A stretch of DNA of 64,000 bases from Stieleria neptunia (GTDB taxonomy: Bacteria > Planctomycetota > Planctomycetia > Pirellulales > Pirellulaceae). The notes beneath the pieces are model-generated. The model was given only the letters and a program-made list of their open reading frames with translations. It did not search any database and was not told where the DNA came from. A program made the translations under genes and the position numbers. Shown piece after piece: positions 48,942-59,024 of this stretch. The stretch spans positions 9,296,938 through 9,360,937 of the forward strand of contig NZ_CP037423.1 of the NCBI RefSeq assembly GCF_007754155.1, in the 5' to 3' direction. How positions within the stretch are numbered: position 1 is the first letter of the stretch; every line of letters starts with the position of its first letter.

Positions 48942-50078
48942 ATGAGTCAGGCCGACCCTTCATCCCAAACGTACTCGCAAACGCCGCTCGACGGCTGGCA
49001 TCGCTCGGCGGGGGCCAAGATGGTTCCGTTCGCCGGATACGAGATGCCGATTCAATACGAATCGATCGTCAGCGAACACCAGGCCTGTCGCAACGCCGCG
49101 GCCCTGTTTGACGTCTCCCACATGGGACGGCTGCGTTTCGACGGGGATGGCAGCGAAGCGTTGCTGGACCGGTTGCTGACACGGCGGGTGACGGACCTGC
49201 CGATCGGCGGCGTTCGCTACGGCATGATCTGCAACCAAGACGGCGGGATTCTGGACGACGTGTTGGTCTCCCACCTGAAAACGCCCAGCGAATCGCGCTA
49301 CCACCTGTTGGTCGTCAACGCGTCCAACCGGGCGAAAATCGTGGAGTGGATCAAACCCCACCTCGACGATTTCCCCAAGGTCACGTTTTCCGATCGCACC
49401 GAACTGACGGCGATGATCGCGGTCCAGGGCCCGCTGGCGATGGAGACCTGTAAGCGGCTGTTTACCTTCGACCCGAGTCGATTGAAGTATTACCAGGCGC
49501 GGATCACCGACCAGTTCTCCAAACCCGTCATCGTCAGCCGCACCGGCTACACCGGCGAAGACGGATTCGAGCTGGTGGTACGGGCCGAAGAGGCGACCCG
49601 AGTTTGGGAGAACGTCTTGCTGGCCGGTCGCGACGCGGGATTCGCCCCCGCCGGACTGGGTGCCCGCGACACGCTGCGGATGGAAGCCGCGATGCCGCTG
49701 TACGGGCATGAGCTGGACGAAACGGTTGATCCGGTTTCTGCCGGTTTGAATTTCGCCTGTAATTTGGAAGACCGAGACTTCATCGGCCGCGATGCGATCG
49801 CGGCGGTCAAATCCGCCGGCCCCCGGCGGGTTCGCATCGGACTGCTGCCGGGCGGACGTCGGCCGGCCCGCGAGGGATGCGACGTGCTGTCGGCGGACGG
49901 GCAGGTCATCGGCAAGATCACCAGCGGCGGCCCTTCCCCGACGCTCGGTCACCCAATCGCGATGGCGATGGTCGACGCCGAGCACGCGACCGCGCCGGAG
50001 TTTGAGATCGACATTCGAGGCAAACGTTCCCCGGCGACCCGAACAAAGTTACCCTTTTACCGGCGTGCCAAATCGTAG
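48942..50078 (+). CDS. gcvT: Glycine cleavage system aminomethyltransferase (T protein)
   Basis: GcvT takes the aminomethyl group from the H protein's lipoyl arm, releases ammonia and makes methylene-tetrahydrofolate. The 378-residue protein has family motifs throughout: MVPFAGYEMPIQY, ALFDVSHMGRL, YGMICNQDGGILDDVLV, RTGYTGEDGFELVV and GLGARDTLRMEAAMPLYGHELDE. gcvH follows after 98 bp and a lipoate ligase-like gene after that. No glycine riboswitch could be recognised in the 217 bp upstream. gcvP is not in the window. Confidence 0.97.
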   Translation: MSQADPSSQTYSQTPLDGWHRSAGAKMVPFAGYEMPIQYESIVSEHQACRNAAALFDVSHMGRLRFDGDGSEALLDRLLTRRVTDLPIGGVRYGMICNQDGGILDDVLVSHLKTPSESRYHLLVVNASNRAKIVEWIKPHLDDFPKVTFSDRTELTAMIAVQGPLAMETCKRLFTFDPSRLKYYQARITDQFSKPVIVSRTGYTGEDGFELVVRAEEATRVWENVLLAGRDAGFAPAGLGARDTLRMEAAMPLYGHELDETVDPVSAGLNFACNLEDRDFIGRDAIAAVKSAGPRRVRIGLLPGGRRPAREGCDVLSADGQVIGKITSGGPSPTLGHPIAMAMVDAEHATAPEFEIDIRGKRSPATRTKLPFYRRAKS

Positions 50079-50176
50079 CGGCGTCTGCCATAATCAATCC
50101 ACCGGCCGGCGGCGACGCTCAGCCGACCCGTTTGACAACCCACCATTCCAAACCACTGCAAAGGGAACCAGCCAAA

Positions 50177-50578
50177 GTGTCACGCGACAAGAGCAAACTT
50201 CTGTACGCCGAGACCCATGAGTGGGTCGACGTTGCCGACGAAGGCGGTCAAAAGATCGCGACGATCGGAATCTCGGGCTTCGCGATCGAGCAACTCAACG
50301 ATCTGGTCTACATGGAACTTCCCGAAGTCGGCAAGACGATCGATGCCGGCGAAGAATTCGGTGAAGTGGAATCCGTCAAAGCGGTCAGCCCGCTGTACAG
50401 CCCCGTCGGCGGCGAAGTGATCGAAGTCCATGCCGAACTGCCGGACAATCTGGATCAACTCAACGACGATCCCTATGACTTCGGCTGGATCGTCAAACTG
50501 AAAATCGATGATGAATCCGCATTGGAAAAGCTGATGGATTTCGCGGCCTACGAAAAGCAGTGCGCCGAATCCGGTTGA
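50177..50578 (+). CDS. gcvH: Glycine cleavage system H protein
   Basis: GcvH shuttles intermediates on a lipoylated lysine. From the GTG at 50177 the protein has 133 residues, normal for the family. It starts RDKSKLLYAETHEWV and carries the lipoylation motif GEVESVKAVSPLYSP with Lys68. AAGGGA lies about 10 bp upstream of the GTG. A TTG at 50132 would add 15 residues absent from homologues. The next gene, encoding a lipoate ligase-like protein, begins 4 bp after its stop and probably attaches the lipoyl group. Confidence 0.96.
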   Translation: MSRDKSKLLYAETHEWVDVADEGGQKIATIGISGFAIEQLNDLVYMELPEVGKTIDAGEEFGEVESVKAVSPLYSPVGGEVIEVHAELPDNLDQLNDDPYDFGWIVKLKIDDESALEKLMDFAAYEKQCAESG

Positions 50579-50582
50579 TCCC

Positions 50583-51377
50583 ATGGCTGATCCACACGCC
50601 GGACGACTGCTGTTTCATCGCGATGGCGAATCGGCCTGGAACATGGCGGTGGACCAAGCGATCGCCGAATCCGTCAGCGGCGACGCCCAGTCCGGATCGG
50701 CTCGGCCGTACACGCTGCGGTTCTACACCTGGGCCGCACCGACGCTCTCGCTGGGGTACTTTCAATCCAGCGGCGATGCGTCGCCACGCTTTGACACGAC
50801 CAAGCGGGTTCGCCGCAGCACGGGCGGCGGTGCGATCTTGCATCACCACGAACTGACATACAGTTTGACCGTGCCCAGCTCAGCGGGTGAACACGGGGCA
50901 CGAACGGATTTATACCGCGGCGTCCACGCCGCGATCATCAATGCACTGCACCGTCAGGGGATCGACGCGAGACCCCATTACCTGAACAAAACCCCCGCGG
51001 CCCCTCCTCGCGCGGCCCCAACGCTCGCGGTCGACGAGGATCCCTTCCTCTGCTTTCAACGGCGGACCGACGAAGACCTGATCGTCAGCGGGTACAAGGT
51101 GCTCGGCAGCGCCCAACGGCGGTTCAAACGCTCGCTGTTGCAACACGGAAGCCTGCTATTGCGTGCCAGTGAGTACGCCAGCGAATTACCGGGCCTTGTC
51201 GACCTGACCTCGATCGCTCTCAACCCCGAGACGTTTTTGACGCGAATCAGTGAAGAATTTGAAGCGTTGTCGGGCGTCGCGTTCCAGTCCGACGTCTTGT
51301 CAGCAGCCGAAGCGACCCGGGCCGACGAGATCGTGGCCAGCCGATTCGGTCGATCCGATTGGTGGGCCCGTCGTTAA
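50583..51377 (+). CDS. Lipoate/octanoate protein ligase family (LplA/BPL-LPL)
   Basis: The 264-residue protein has the family signature VRRSTGGGAILHHHELTYSL (76-95) and the catalytic lysine region LIVSGYKVLGSAQRR (Lys172). Such enzymes attach lipoate or octanoate to H protein and 2-oxoacid dehydrogenase subunits. Its place 4 bp after gcvH points to GcvH as the main acceptor. It is shorter than E. coli LplA (338 residues) and lacks the accessory domain, so it could be an octanoyltransferase (LipM-like) instead. Confidence 0.9.
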   Translation: MADPHAGRLLFHRDGESAWNMAVDQAIAESVSGDAQSGSARPYTLRFYTWAAPTLSLGYFQSSGDASPRFDTTKRVRRSTGGGAILHHHELTYSLTVPSSAGEHGARTDLYRGVHAAIINALHRQGIDARPHYLNKTPAAPPRAAPTLAVDEDPFLCFQRRTDEDLIVSGYKVLGSAQRRFKRSLLQHGSLLLRASEYASELPGLVDLTSIALNPETFLTRISEEFEALSGVAFQSDVLSAAEATRADEIVASRFGRSDWWARR

Positions 51378-51717
51378 GATTGAGTGAGTCGGCTCACCAA
51401 CCGCACACGGGCGCCCAGAATACGATATCCTGACCGCCGGAAAGAGAGACTCAGGGTGCGACCGAGGGTGAGCCGAGCAAGATGTTCCAGTGCGCGTTTA
51501 CGCCAACCCCCTTTTGCGGGCGGGTATCGAGAAAGCTGCGGGTGAGCGCAAAACAGCAATTACGGCATTTTCCCCACCTCTGCAACCGTCTACAATACCA
51601 CCACCCTTGTCGGCCCCAGCCACGTGCTTTCCCGTGGCCCCATCGCAGATCAGCTGCTGACAAGTCAAGTTGCGCAAACCGTGATTCAGCGGAAGTCAAG
51701 ATAGGAACAGGTGCCGT
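51378..51717. other. Intergenic stretch before the FHA operon, no supported gene
   Basis: No coding sequence is supported in these 340 bp. TACAAT at 51591-51596 could be a -10 element for the FHA-sigma-anti-sigma genes, but I find no matching -35 at normal spacing. The first bases (GATTGAGTGAG) resemble the edge of the 16943 repeat. Confidence 0.4.
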
Positions 51718-52428
51718 ATGCAAGTAAAGCTGAGGGTCATGACGGGGAGCCACGAGGGGACGGAGATCCCGATCAGCGGGGATAAATTTTTGATCGGCCG
51801 CAGTGAGTCCTGTCAACTGCGCCCCAAAAGTGATTCGATCAGCCGGAAACATTGCATCTTGGTGATCCGTGACGGTCGGTTGTTGATTCAGGACTTGAAA
51901 AGTCGCAACGGAACCTACGTCAACGAAAAACGTTTACCGAGCGATCGTGCAAAAATCCTCTCCGCCGGCGATGCGCTCAAGATCGGCAAACTGCTCTTTG
52001 AAGTCGTCATCGAACACGGATTGAAGGGTGCCAAGAAACCGCAAGTCGCCGATGTCGGCGAAGCCGCCGCGCGAACCGTCCAAGACAGCGACAGCCGATT
52101 CGAAGAAGTGGATGTGACCGGCTGGCTGGACGAAGCAGACCAAATCGACCGTGTCCGAAAACTCTCCGATCCCGACACCCGTCAGTTTCGCATCGATGAT
52201 TTAAAGAAAGCCGAACTGGAGGCGGAGGACGACGACGATTCGTCCTCCAAGGATCCCTCCAGCGATAGCACGGAGCTTTCGGCCAACGACAGTTCCCTGC
52301 TGGATCGATTGCGTGAGCAGAGAAAAACCAAGAAGGGTAAACTGCCCGAAGGACTCAAGAAGTCGATGACGGATAGCTCCAAGGCCGCCGCCGACGACGC
52401 ACTGAAACGATTCTTCAGCGGACGTTAA
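51718..52428 (+). CDS. FHA-domain protein
   Basis: The 236-residue protein starts with a forkhead-associated domain (about 3-95) with all phosphothreonine-binding residues: FLIGRSESC (Arg28), ISRKHC (Ser42, His45) and SRNGTYVN (Asn64). The C-terminal 130 residues are charged and probably disordered (acidic Ser/Asp run near 165-190, basic end). It should bind a phosphothreonine partner, linking Ser/Thr kinase signalling to the ECF sigma factor encoded 3 bp downstream. The direct link is inferred from the operon layout. Confidence 0.92.
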   Translation: MQVKLRVMTGSHEGTEIPISGDKFLIGRSESCQLRPKSDSISRKHCILVIRDGRLLIQDLKSRNGTYVNEKRLPSDRAKILSAGDALKIGKLLFEVVIEHGLKGAKKPQVADVGEAAARTVQDSDSRFEEVDVTGWLDEADQIDRVRKLSDPDTRQFRIDDLKKAELEAEDDDDSSSKDPSSDSTELSANDSSLLDRLREQRKTKKGKLPEGLKKSMTDSSKAAADDALKRFFSGR

Positions 52429-52431
52429 ACC

Positions 52432-53100
52432 GTGTCCCCACGCCAGAACCTTCGGATGCGTGGCCGATCGGAGCCCGCCGACGCGACGCCATCGATGGAC
52501 GGTTCCGGCGGTGCAACCCTCGAATCCAACGCCTCGCTGGCGCGGCGGATCATGGCCCAGGAAAGTGGCGCCTTTGCCCTCCTGGTCGAACGCTACCACG
52601 ATTTTGTCTTCCGCATCTGTTTCGCCATCCTGCGTCATCGCCAAGACGCCGAAGACGCGACGCAAGACACCTTTAGCCGAGTCGCCAAGTACCTCGACCG
52701 CTGGGATCCCCGACGGCCGCTCGAACCCTGGCTCGCCACCGTCGCCGGCAATCGTTCCCGCAGCCATCTCGCCCGCCGCAAAGTCTTCGCGCCGCTGACC
52801 GCCGACGACGAACCGCAAACACTGGCGACACGTCAGCAACACGCCGCCGATGCGATGCGCGAAGAGATCACGCTGGCCCTCGGAAATCTTCCCGACAGGC
52901 AACGCGCCGCCTTTGAACTCTTCCACGAGCAATCGCTGTCTTACGTCCAGATCGCTCGTCAGATGCAATGCCCGATCGGCACCGTCAAAACGCTCGTGCA
53001 TCGCGCCCGACTCTCCCTGATCGAACAACTCAGGCAACGAGACGTCGTGCCGGGCGACTCGGCCGGCACCGCGCCGCAGCACAAAGGAGCTTTGAAATGA
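52432..53100 (+). CDS. ECF RNA polymerase sigma factor
   Basis: The 222-residue protein has region 2 (about 45-110: LVERYHDFVFRICFAILRHRQDAEDATQDTF) and region 4 (about 145-200: LPDRQRAAFELFHEQSLSYVQIAR, CPIGTVKTLVHRARLSL), the standard ECF arrangement. The GTG start at 52432 lies 3 bp after the FHA stop, giving an N-terminal extension of about 35 residues. The stop overlaps the ATG of a zinc-finger membrane protein, the usual arrangement for a cognate anti-sigma factor. Confidence 0.95.
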   Translation: MSPRQNLRMRGRSEPADATPSMDGSGGATLESNASLARRIMAQESGAFALLVERYHDFVFRICFAILRHRQDAEDATQDTFSRVAKYLDRWDPRRPLEPWLATVAGNRSRSHLARRKVFAPLTADDEPQTLATRQQHAADAMREEITLALGNLPDRQRAAFELFHEQSLSYVQIARQMQCPIGTVKTLVHRARLSLIEQLRQRDVVPGDSAGTAPQHKGALK

Positions 53101-53816
53101 GATGCGACCAGTTTCACGATCGGTTGGATCAGCTCTTGGACGCGCGACAGGATGTCGGCCGAGACCGCTTGCTGTGCGACCATGCCAGCCATTGCCAAAC
53201 CTGTCGCGACAGTCTGCAGATCTGGTCCGCGATCGATGATTTCGTTTCGCCGCAGGAACCCGTTTCGCCGGTTTGCGCTGGACCGCCAAAGTCCGCTCCA
53301 GGCTCCGTCCCGATCGCAACGACCGGGGCGTGGGCGACCCGAACCTGGGCGACCGCCGCCGCCGTCCTGGTGTGCGTGGCGATTGCCGGTCGCTGGCTAT
53401 CCGGTGATTCCTTGACGGACAAATCCGAATCTTCCGCGATCGCATCGGTGGTCACCGACGGAACCCTCGCGCACCAAACCCCGGCCCCCCCCGGCGCCGT
53501 CAAGAGTGCCCCAGATCCCTCCCTCGGCCAACCCTCGCGACTGCCGACCGCGGCGATCAGTTTGCCGACCAGCCAGTGGTGGAGTGTGGTCTCGGACGAA
53601 CCCTGGGTGCACCACACCCTTCCAGCCGTTAACTCCGTTCGAATCGGAGTCGCACCGATCGGTCGTTCGATGAAACAGGCGATCGCGATTCTGATGATCC
53701 AGTCCGATGCGACTAGGATCGACGCATCGAACCTGACGCCGACCATCCAGCCGGAACCCTTCCAAGAACAGACCTCCACCTTCGATCCAGACATCGATTT
53801 CGCGTCGCTGGTATAA
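53097..53816 (+). CDS. Probable anti-sigma factor (zinc-binding ASD, single-pass)
   Basis: The 239-residue protein begins with a compact helical region containing the H-x3-C-x2-C zinc motif (His29, Cys33, Cys36 within DHASHCQTCRD). This is the hallmark of ZAS-type anti-sigma domains. One membrane helix (about 83-99, WATAAAVLVCVAIAG) separates it from a Pro/Ser/Thr-rich outer region of about 140 residues with no recognised fold. The ATGA overlap with the sigma gene supports its role as that sigma factor's membrane-bound inhibitor. Confidence 0.82.
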   Translation: MRCDQFHDRLDQLLDARQDVGRDRLLCDHASHCQTCRDSLQIWSAIDDFVSPQEPVSPVCAGPPKSAPGSVPIATTGAWATRTWATAAAVLVCVAIAGRWLSGDSLTDKSESSAIASVVTDGTLAHQTPAPPGAVKSAPDPSLGQPSRLPTAAISLPTSQWWSVVSDEPWVHHTLPAVNSVRIGVAPIGRSMKQAIAILMIQSDATRIDASNLTPTIQPEPFQEQTSTFDPDIDFASLV

Positions 53817-53836
53817 TCGGGGGGGTAACGGGGGTA

Positions 53837-53882
53837 GGTGACGCTGTGCGTCACTGGCCATGGTCTGACGCACAGCGTCACC
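53837..53882. repeat. Perfect inverted repeat GGTGACGCTGTGCGTCA / TGACGCACAGCGTCACC
   Basis: Seventeen-base perfect arms flank a 12-bp centre. The arm resembles the start of the element at 11577. It lies between the anti-sigma gene and the hydrolase-like gene and may act as an attenuator or RNA-processing site. Confidence 0.95.
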
Positions 53883-53915
53883 GATGACTCTCAGGTGGAC
53901 GAACAGGGCAATCGA

Positions 53916-56330
53916 ATGATGATGCGACTGCGACGATTCCGACTCTCCTCGCTCGCCGGCGCCGTGATTGCGATCATGGTGCTGGGCCCGTTTGCAAGCG
54001 CCGATCAACGGATCGTGCTCAAAAGCGGAATCGCGCTGGAAGGTCTGTTCGCCGAAATCGCGTCGCTGAACCAAGATCCGTTTTATGTCGGCGGGCAGGG
54101 GCAACCCAAGTCTCGCCCCATCCTGTTAGTCGATGACGGCCTGCGCCGCGTTTACATCCACGAGCGCGGCATGGTCGCCGGTCCGCCGCAAGATGTCCGC
54201 GGCATCGAACGCACCATCGAATTCAAACAATCCCTTCCGCTCGGCGGTAGCGACATCCAGGGCATCGGCGACATCCTGGGCGTTTCGGACTTCAATGAAT
54301 ACGGACGTCGGACGATTACAGTCCGTGGACCGACAGGCGCGGCGATCGATATCGTTCAAGGCATCACCGAATTGAACTCGCGGTATGCAAAGGTCGAGGC
54401 GCTCAAGGCCAAACCCTCCTACATCTGGGACATGCGCGTCGCGACCAGTTCGATCATGTCCGAAACCCTGCAACGCATCTTTCGCCAACGCATCGACCAA
54501 ACCGACGTCAATGAACGTCTGACCGTGGTCCGCTTCTTCATCGAAGCCGAACGATTTCGCGCCGCCGAAGAAGAATTAACGCGGACGATTCGCGCCTTTC
54601 CCGAACTGAAGGACATGAAAACCCAGTTGATCGGCATCGTCAATCGACAAGCCAATCAATTGATCGACGAGGCCGCGCTGCGGGCAAGCGTGGGGCAAGA
54701 AAACTATGCCCGCACGGTCTATCAACGATTTCCGATGAACGCCGTCGGCAGGATCACGCGTGAGAAAGTCAAAATCGCGTCGGAGAAACTGGCCGAAACC
54801 GATCAACAAGTCAAAGACCTGGTCGAAGCGTTGCGTGCCGATCTGGCAAAACTTCCCGAAGGCCAGCGGGATTCCTTGCAAGAGGTGTTCGGCGAAATTG
54901 AAAACGGTCTCAGCTCGGCAACCCTGCCCCGCTTGAACGACTACTCGCGGTTGCGAGCCTCCGAAACCGTGACGCTGGAAGAACGCGTCGCCCTGGCGGT
55001 TGCCGGTTGGTTGATGGGCCCGGGCTCGGGTGAACAGAACCTGGTCGTCGCATCGTCCCTGGTCCAAGTCCGTGACCTGGTCGCCGAGTACCTGGGGCCG
55101 GCGGATCTGGCGCGTCGGCCACAGATTCTTGAGGAACTGCGGGGAATCGAAGGTTCTCAGATCGAGTATGTCGCACGATTGCTGCCACAACTTCTGCCTG
55201 TCAAGGAGTGGCCGGACGGTTCAGAGGATCCGACCATCCCCGGAATGTTTCGTGTCGGAAACGTTGCGGGTGCCGAGCAAGAGCAGCAATCGCTGATCGA
55301 CCAGCCCCGATACTTGGTTCAACTGCCACCGGAATACGATCCGCATCGCGAGTATCCGTGCCTGGTCGTGTTGGCGCCTCCGGGAGCGTCACCGGAATTG
55401 GAACTGGCCTGGTGGGCGGGTGATTTCGATCCCTCCCAAGGCACACGGATCGGACATGCGACCCGCAACGGTTACATCGTCGTCGCGCCCCAGTGGGGAC
55501 GGGCGACGCAGCGGACGTATGAGTACACGCCGCGTGAACACCACGCCGTGCTCTCGTCGCTCCGGCACGCGATGCGTCGTGCGTCGATCGATGCCGATCG
55601 CGTCTTCCTGGCCGGACACGGCGACGGCGCGACGGCCGCATGGGACATCGCACTGTCTCATCCCGATCATTGGGCGGGCCTGATCAGCATCAACGGAGAA
55701 CCCGACAAGACGATTCAGCACTACTTTCCCAACGCGGAACACATCCCGCTGTACTTTGTGATGGGGGAAGCCTCCGGCCCCAAGCCGCCACTGATCCGTA
55801 TGGGCGCGGTGCTAGATGACTACATGAATGCGAGAAACGACGCGACCGTGGTGATGTATCGCGGTCGAGGACGAGAAGATTTTTACGAAGAAATCCCCAA
55901 ACTGTTTGAATGGTTGAACGTTTCCACGCACGTGCGTAAACCCATCCCCCAGGAACTCAACACCGTCACGATGCGAAAGGGGGACCAGTACTTTTGGTGG
56001 CTGGAATTGGGGCCGCTCAAACCGCTGGTGGAGATCAATCCGGTGCTCTGGGAGCAAGCCGAACGCAAGCGATCCGGCAAAATCGACTCGGCGGTCCTTG
56101 GCGGAAACCAAATCCGCGTCAACGGCCCCTCCGACACCTACATGCTGTGCCTTCGCCCCGATATGGGGGTCGATCTGAACGAGCAAATCGTGATTCGGCG
56201 AGCGCGCGATCGGGTGCCGGACTACTACCGATTTGATGGTGAACTGGAACCCCTGCTGGAAGACACACGGCGGCGAGCCGACCGCAAACGCCCCTTTTGG
56301 GCCAGGATCCGAGTGCCCATGAATGACTGA
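53916..56330 (+). CDS. Large secreted protein with alpha/beta-hydrolase domain lacking the nucleophile
   Basis: From the triple ATG at 53916 the protein has 804 residues. A signal peptide (LAGAVIAIMVLGPFASA, to about residue 29) precedes an unrecognised N-terminal region of about 420 residues that is largely helical. Residues about 455-690 look like a PHB-depolymerase/esterase-type alpha/beta hydrolase: YLVQLPPEYDPHREYPCLVVLAPPG, then VFLAGHGDGATAAWDIALSHPDHW. The usual G-x-S-x-G elbow reads GHGDG (567-571), so the catalytic Ser is Gly. It may be a binding protein or use a different mechanism. It follows the FHA/sigma/anti-sigma genes and could be their partner or output. Confidence 0.72.
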   Translation: MMMRLRRFRLSSLAGAVIAIMVLGPFASADQRIVLKSGIALEGLFAEIASLNQDPFYVGGQGQPKSRPILLVDDGLRRVYIHERGMVAGPPQDVRGIERTIEFKQSLPLGGSDIQGIGDILGVSDFNEYGRRTITVRGPTGAAIDIVQGITELNSRYAKVEALKAKPSYIWDMRVATSSIMSETLQRIFRQRIDQTDVNERLTVVRFFIEAERFRAAEEELTRTIRAFPELKDMKTQLIGIVNRQANQLIDEAALRASVGQENYARTVYQRFPMNAVGRITREKVKIASEKLAETDQQVKDLVEALRADLAKLPEGQRDSLQEVFGEIENGLSSATLPRLNDYSRLRASETVTLEERVALAVAGWLMGPGSGEQNLVVASSLVQVRDLVAEYLGPADLARRPQILEELRGIEGSQIEYVARLLPQLLPVKEWPDGSEDPTIPGMFRVGNVAGAEQEQQSLIDQPRYLVQLPPEYDPHREYPCLVVLAPPGASPELELAWWAGDFDPSQGTRIGHATRNGYIVVAPQWGRATQRTYEYTPREHHAVLSSLRHAMRRASIDADRVFLAGHGDGATAAWDIALSHPDHWAGLISINGEPDKTIQHYFPNAEHIPLYFVMGEASGPKPPLIRMGAVLDDYMNARNDATVVMYRGRGREDFYEEIPKLFEWLNVSTHVRKPIPQELNTVTMRKGDQYFWWLELGPLKPLVEINPVLWEQAERKRSGKIDSAVLGGNQIRVNGPSDTYMLCLRPDMGVDLNEQIVIRRARDRVPDYYRFDGELEPLLEDTRRRADRKRPFWARIRVPMND

Positions 56331-56357
56331 CCGAGTGCTTCGTCAACTTTTATACTT

Positions 56358-56455
56358 AGGGTACCGCGGAAAAGGGGGCAGGTACCAAAAATGCGAAGCA
56401 CCCTGCGGGCCATTTGGTTTTTGGTACCTGACCCCTTTTCCGCTCGACAAACGCA
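56358..56455. repeat. Palindromic element with GGTACCAAAAA / TTTTTGGTACC arms, copy 1
   Basis: The core CAGGTACCAAAAATGCGAAG and the inverted GGTTTTTGGTACCTG sit inside outer arms GCGGAAAAGGGG and CCCCTTTTCCGC. The second copy is at 63523-63620 with about 95% identity by eye. The pair ends with GCTCGACAA. Confidence 0.95.
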
Positions 56456-56802
56456 GGCTCGAAAATTAAAAGCTGGCAAAGCACTAGGGTCCCGATTTGC
56501 ACCGTGCCGGTGTCCTGACGGCGAGACGGGTCGCGGGGCACTAAAAAAACTGGACGAACCTATTCCCGCCACCGACAATATGGCACTAAATCTGTCGAAT
56601 GGCGCCCAAGAAAAAAGGTCCAAGTTTGGCCGCGAACCGTTACGAGGTTGTTGGGCTCCCATTAGTCAGGCGTTGAAAACCCAAGCTGCCGAAAAACGCT
56701 TGCCGACGTCAGATTCCCACCGTCCCTTCAGTCCCCCACCTTCGATCGGCCCATCAAGTGGCCTGTGCGGCGAACTGAATTCCCCATCCTGCGACTTGCA
56801 TT
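56456..56802. other. Intergenic stretch, no supported gene
   Basis: About 350 bp between the palindromic element and a membrane-protein gene. It is less GC-rich in places (ACTAAAAAAACTGG, AAGAAAAAAGG) and may contain the promoter for the MoxR/VWA genes. I see no coding sequence. Confidence 0.45.
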
Positions 56803-57513
56803 TTGTCCAAACCGGCTGAATTCGAATTTCTTGCCCCACCCGTCGGCGACGCGGACGTGGTGGAGGATGTCGTCACCCTGGGACCGGACGATTTTCAGCG
56901 GATCGGCATCCAGCCCACTGAAACGCGACTGGCAGTGATCCGTCACGCGGCCAGCCGCGCCGCCAAATCGCTGGCCAGGCGACAGCTGAGCGCCCCCAAC
57001 CCGTTGACCGAACAACAGCTCTCGCGAATCGCCGTTTCGACGTATCGGCTGTTGGACCCGCGACAGCGAATGGATCGTCACTCCCGGGCCCACGTCGGTC
57101 GCATTCGTCCCGCCGCCCTGTATCGGGCCGGCCGAGCAGAATTCGCCGATGGTCAGATTCTGATCCAATCCTGCGACGCGTCCGAGTCCTCGGTCACGAC
57201 CCATCACGTCGACGAAGTTTGCCAGGGGCGAGCGTTTGCCTCGGATGTGTCGACGTTCCAAGACGTCCGACCGGCGACGGCAAAGCCAACCATGACGCTG
57301 CAACGCGACCGCAACCTGATCGATTCGCCGGTCGATCGGCCGATCGATGGACCGCGCGGCTGGTTCGCTCACCTGCGACGCATTGCCACTCGTCCCAGCC
57401 TGATCCTGACGATGATCGTCACCCTGCTGTTGACCGCCGGAGCGGTGTGGAACTGGGGGCACCATCGAAACGCAGTGCCCGAGCGACCGCTGCCGGTGGC
57501 GAACAGTCGTTGA
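56803..57513 (+). CDS. C-terminally anchored membrane protein of unknown function
   Basis: I do not recognise this protein of up to 236 residues. The N-terminal part is helical and charged (DVVTLGPDDFQRIGIQPTETRLAVI, SRIAVSTYRLLDPRQRMDRH). A basic stretch follows, and one membrane helix lies near the C-terminus (about 200-220, LILTMIVTLLLTAGAVW) with a short tail. The start is uncertain: a TTG at 56803 has no clear ribosome-binding site. It lies 82 bp upstream of the MoxR-type ATPase gene and may belong to that operon. A long minus-strand frame over the same region lacks protein-like character. Confidence 0.55.
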   Translation: MSKPAEFEFLAPPVGDADVVEDVVTLGPDDFQRIGIQPTETRLAVIRHAASRAAKSLARRQLSAPNPLTEQQLSRIAVSTYRLLDPRQRMDRHSRAHVGRIRPAALYRAGRAEFADGQILIQSCDASESSVTTHHVDEVCQGRAFASDVSTFQDVRPATAKPTMTLQRDRNLIDSPVDRPIDGPRGWFAHLRRIATRPSLILTMIVTLLLTAGAVWNWGHHRNAVPERPLPVANSR

Positions 57514-57595
57514 TCGGCCCCTTCCCCGGGTTTGCAGGAGACTACAATCGGTCACGACGAAAGCTCGTTTCTTAACCACGTACGGATGATTGTGA

Positions 57596-59020
<1,425 letters not shown>

Positions 59021-59024
59021 TCGC

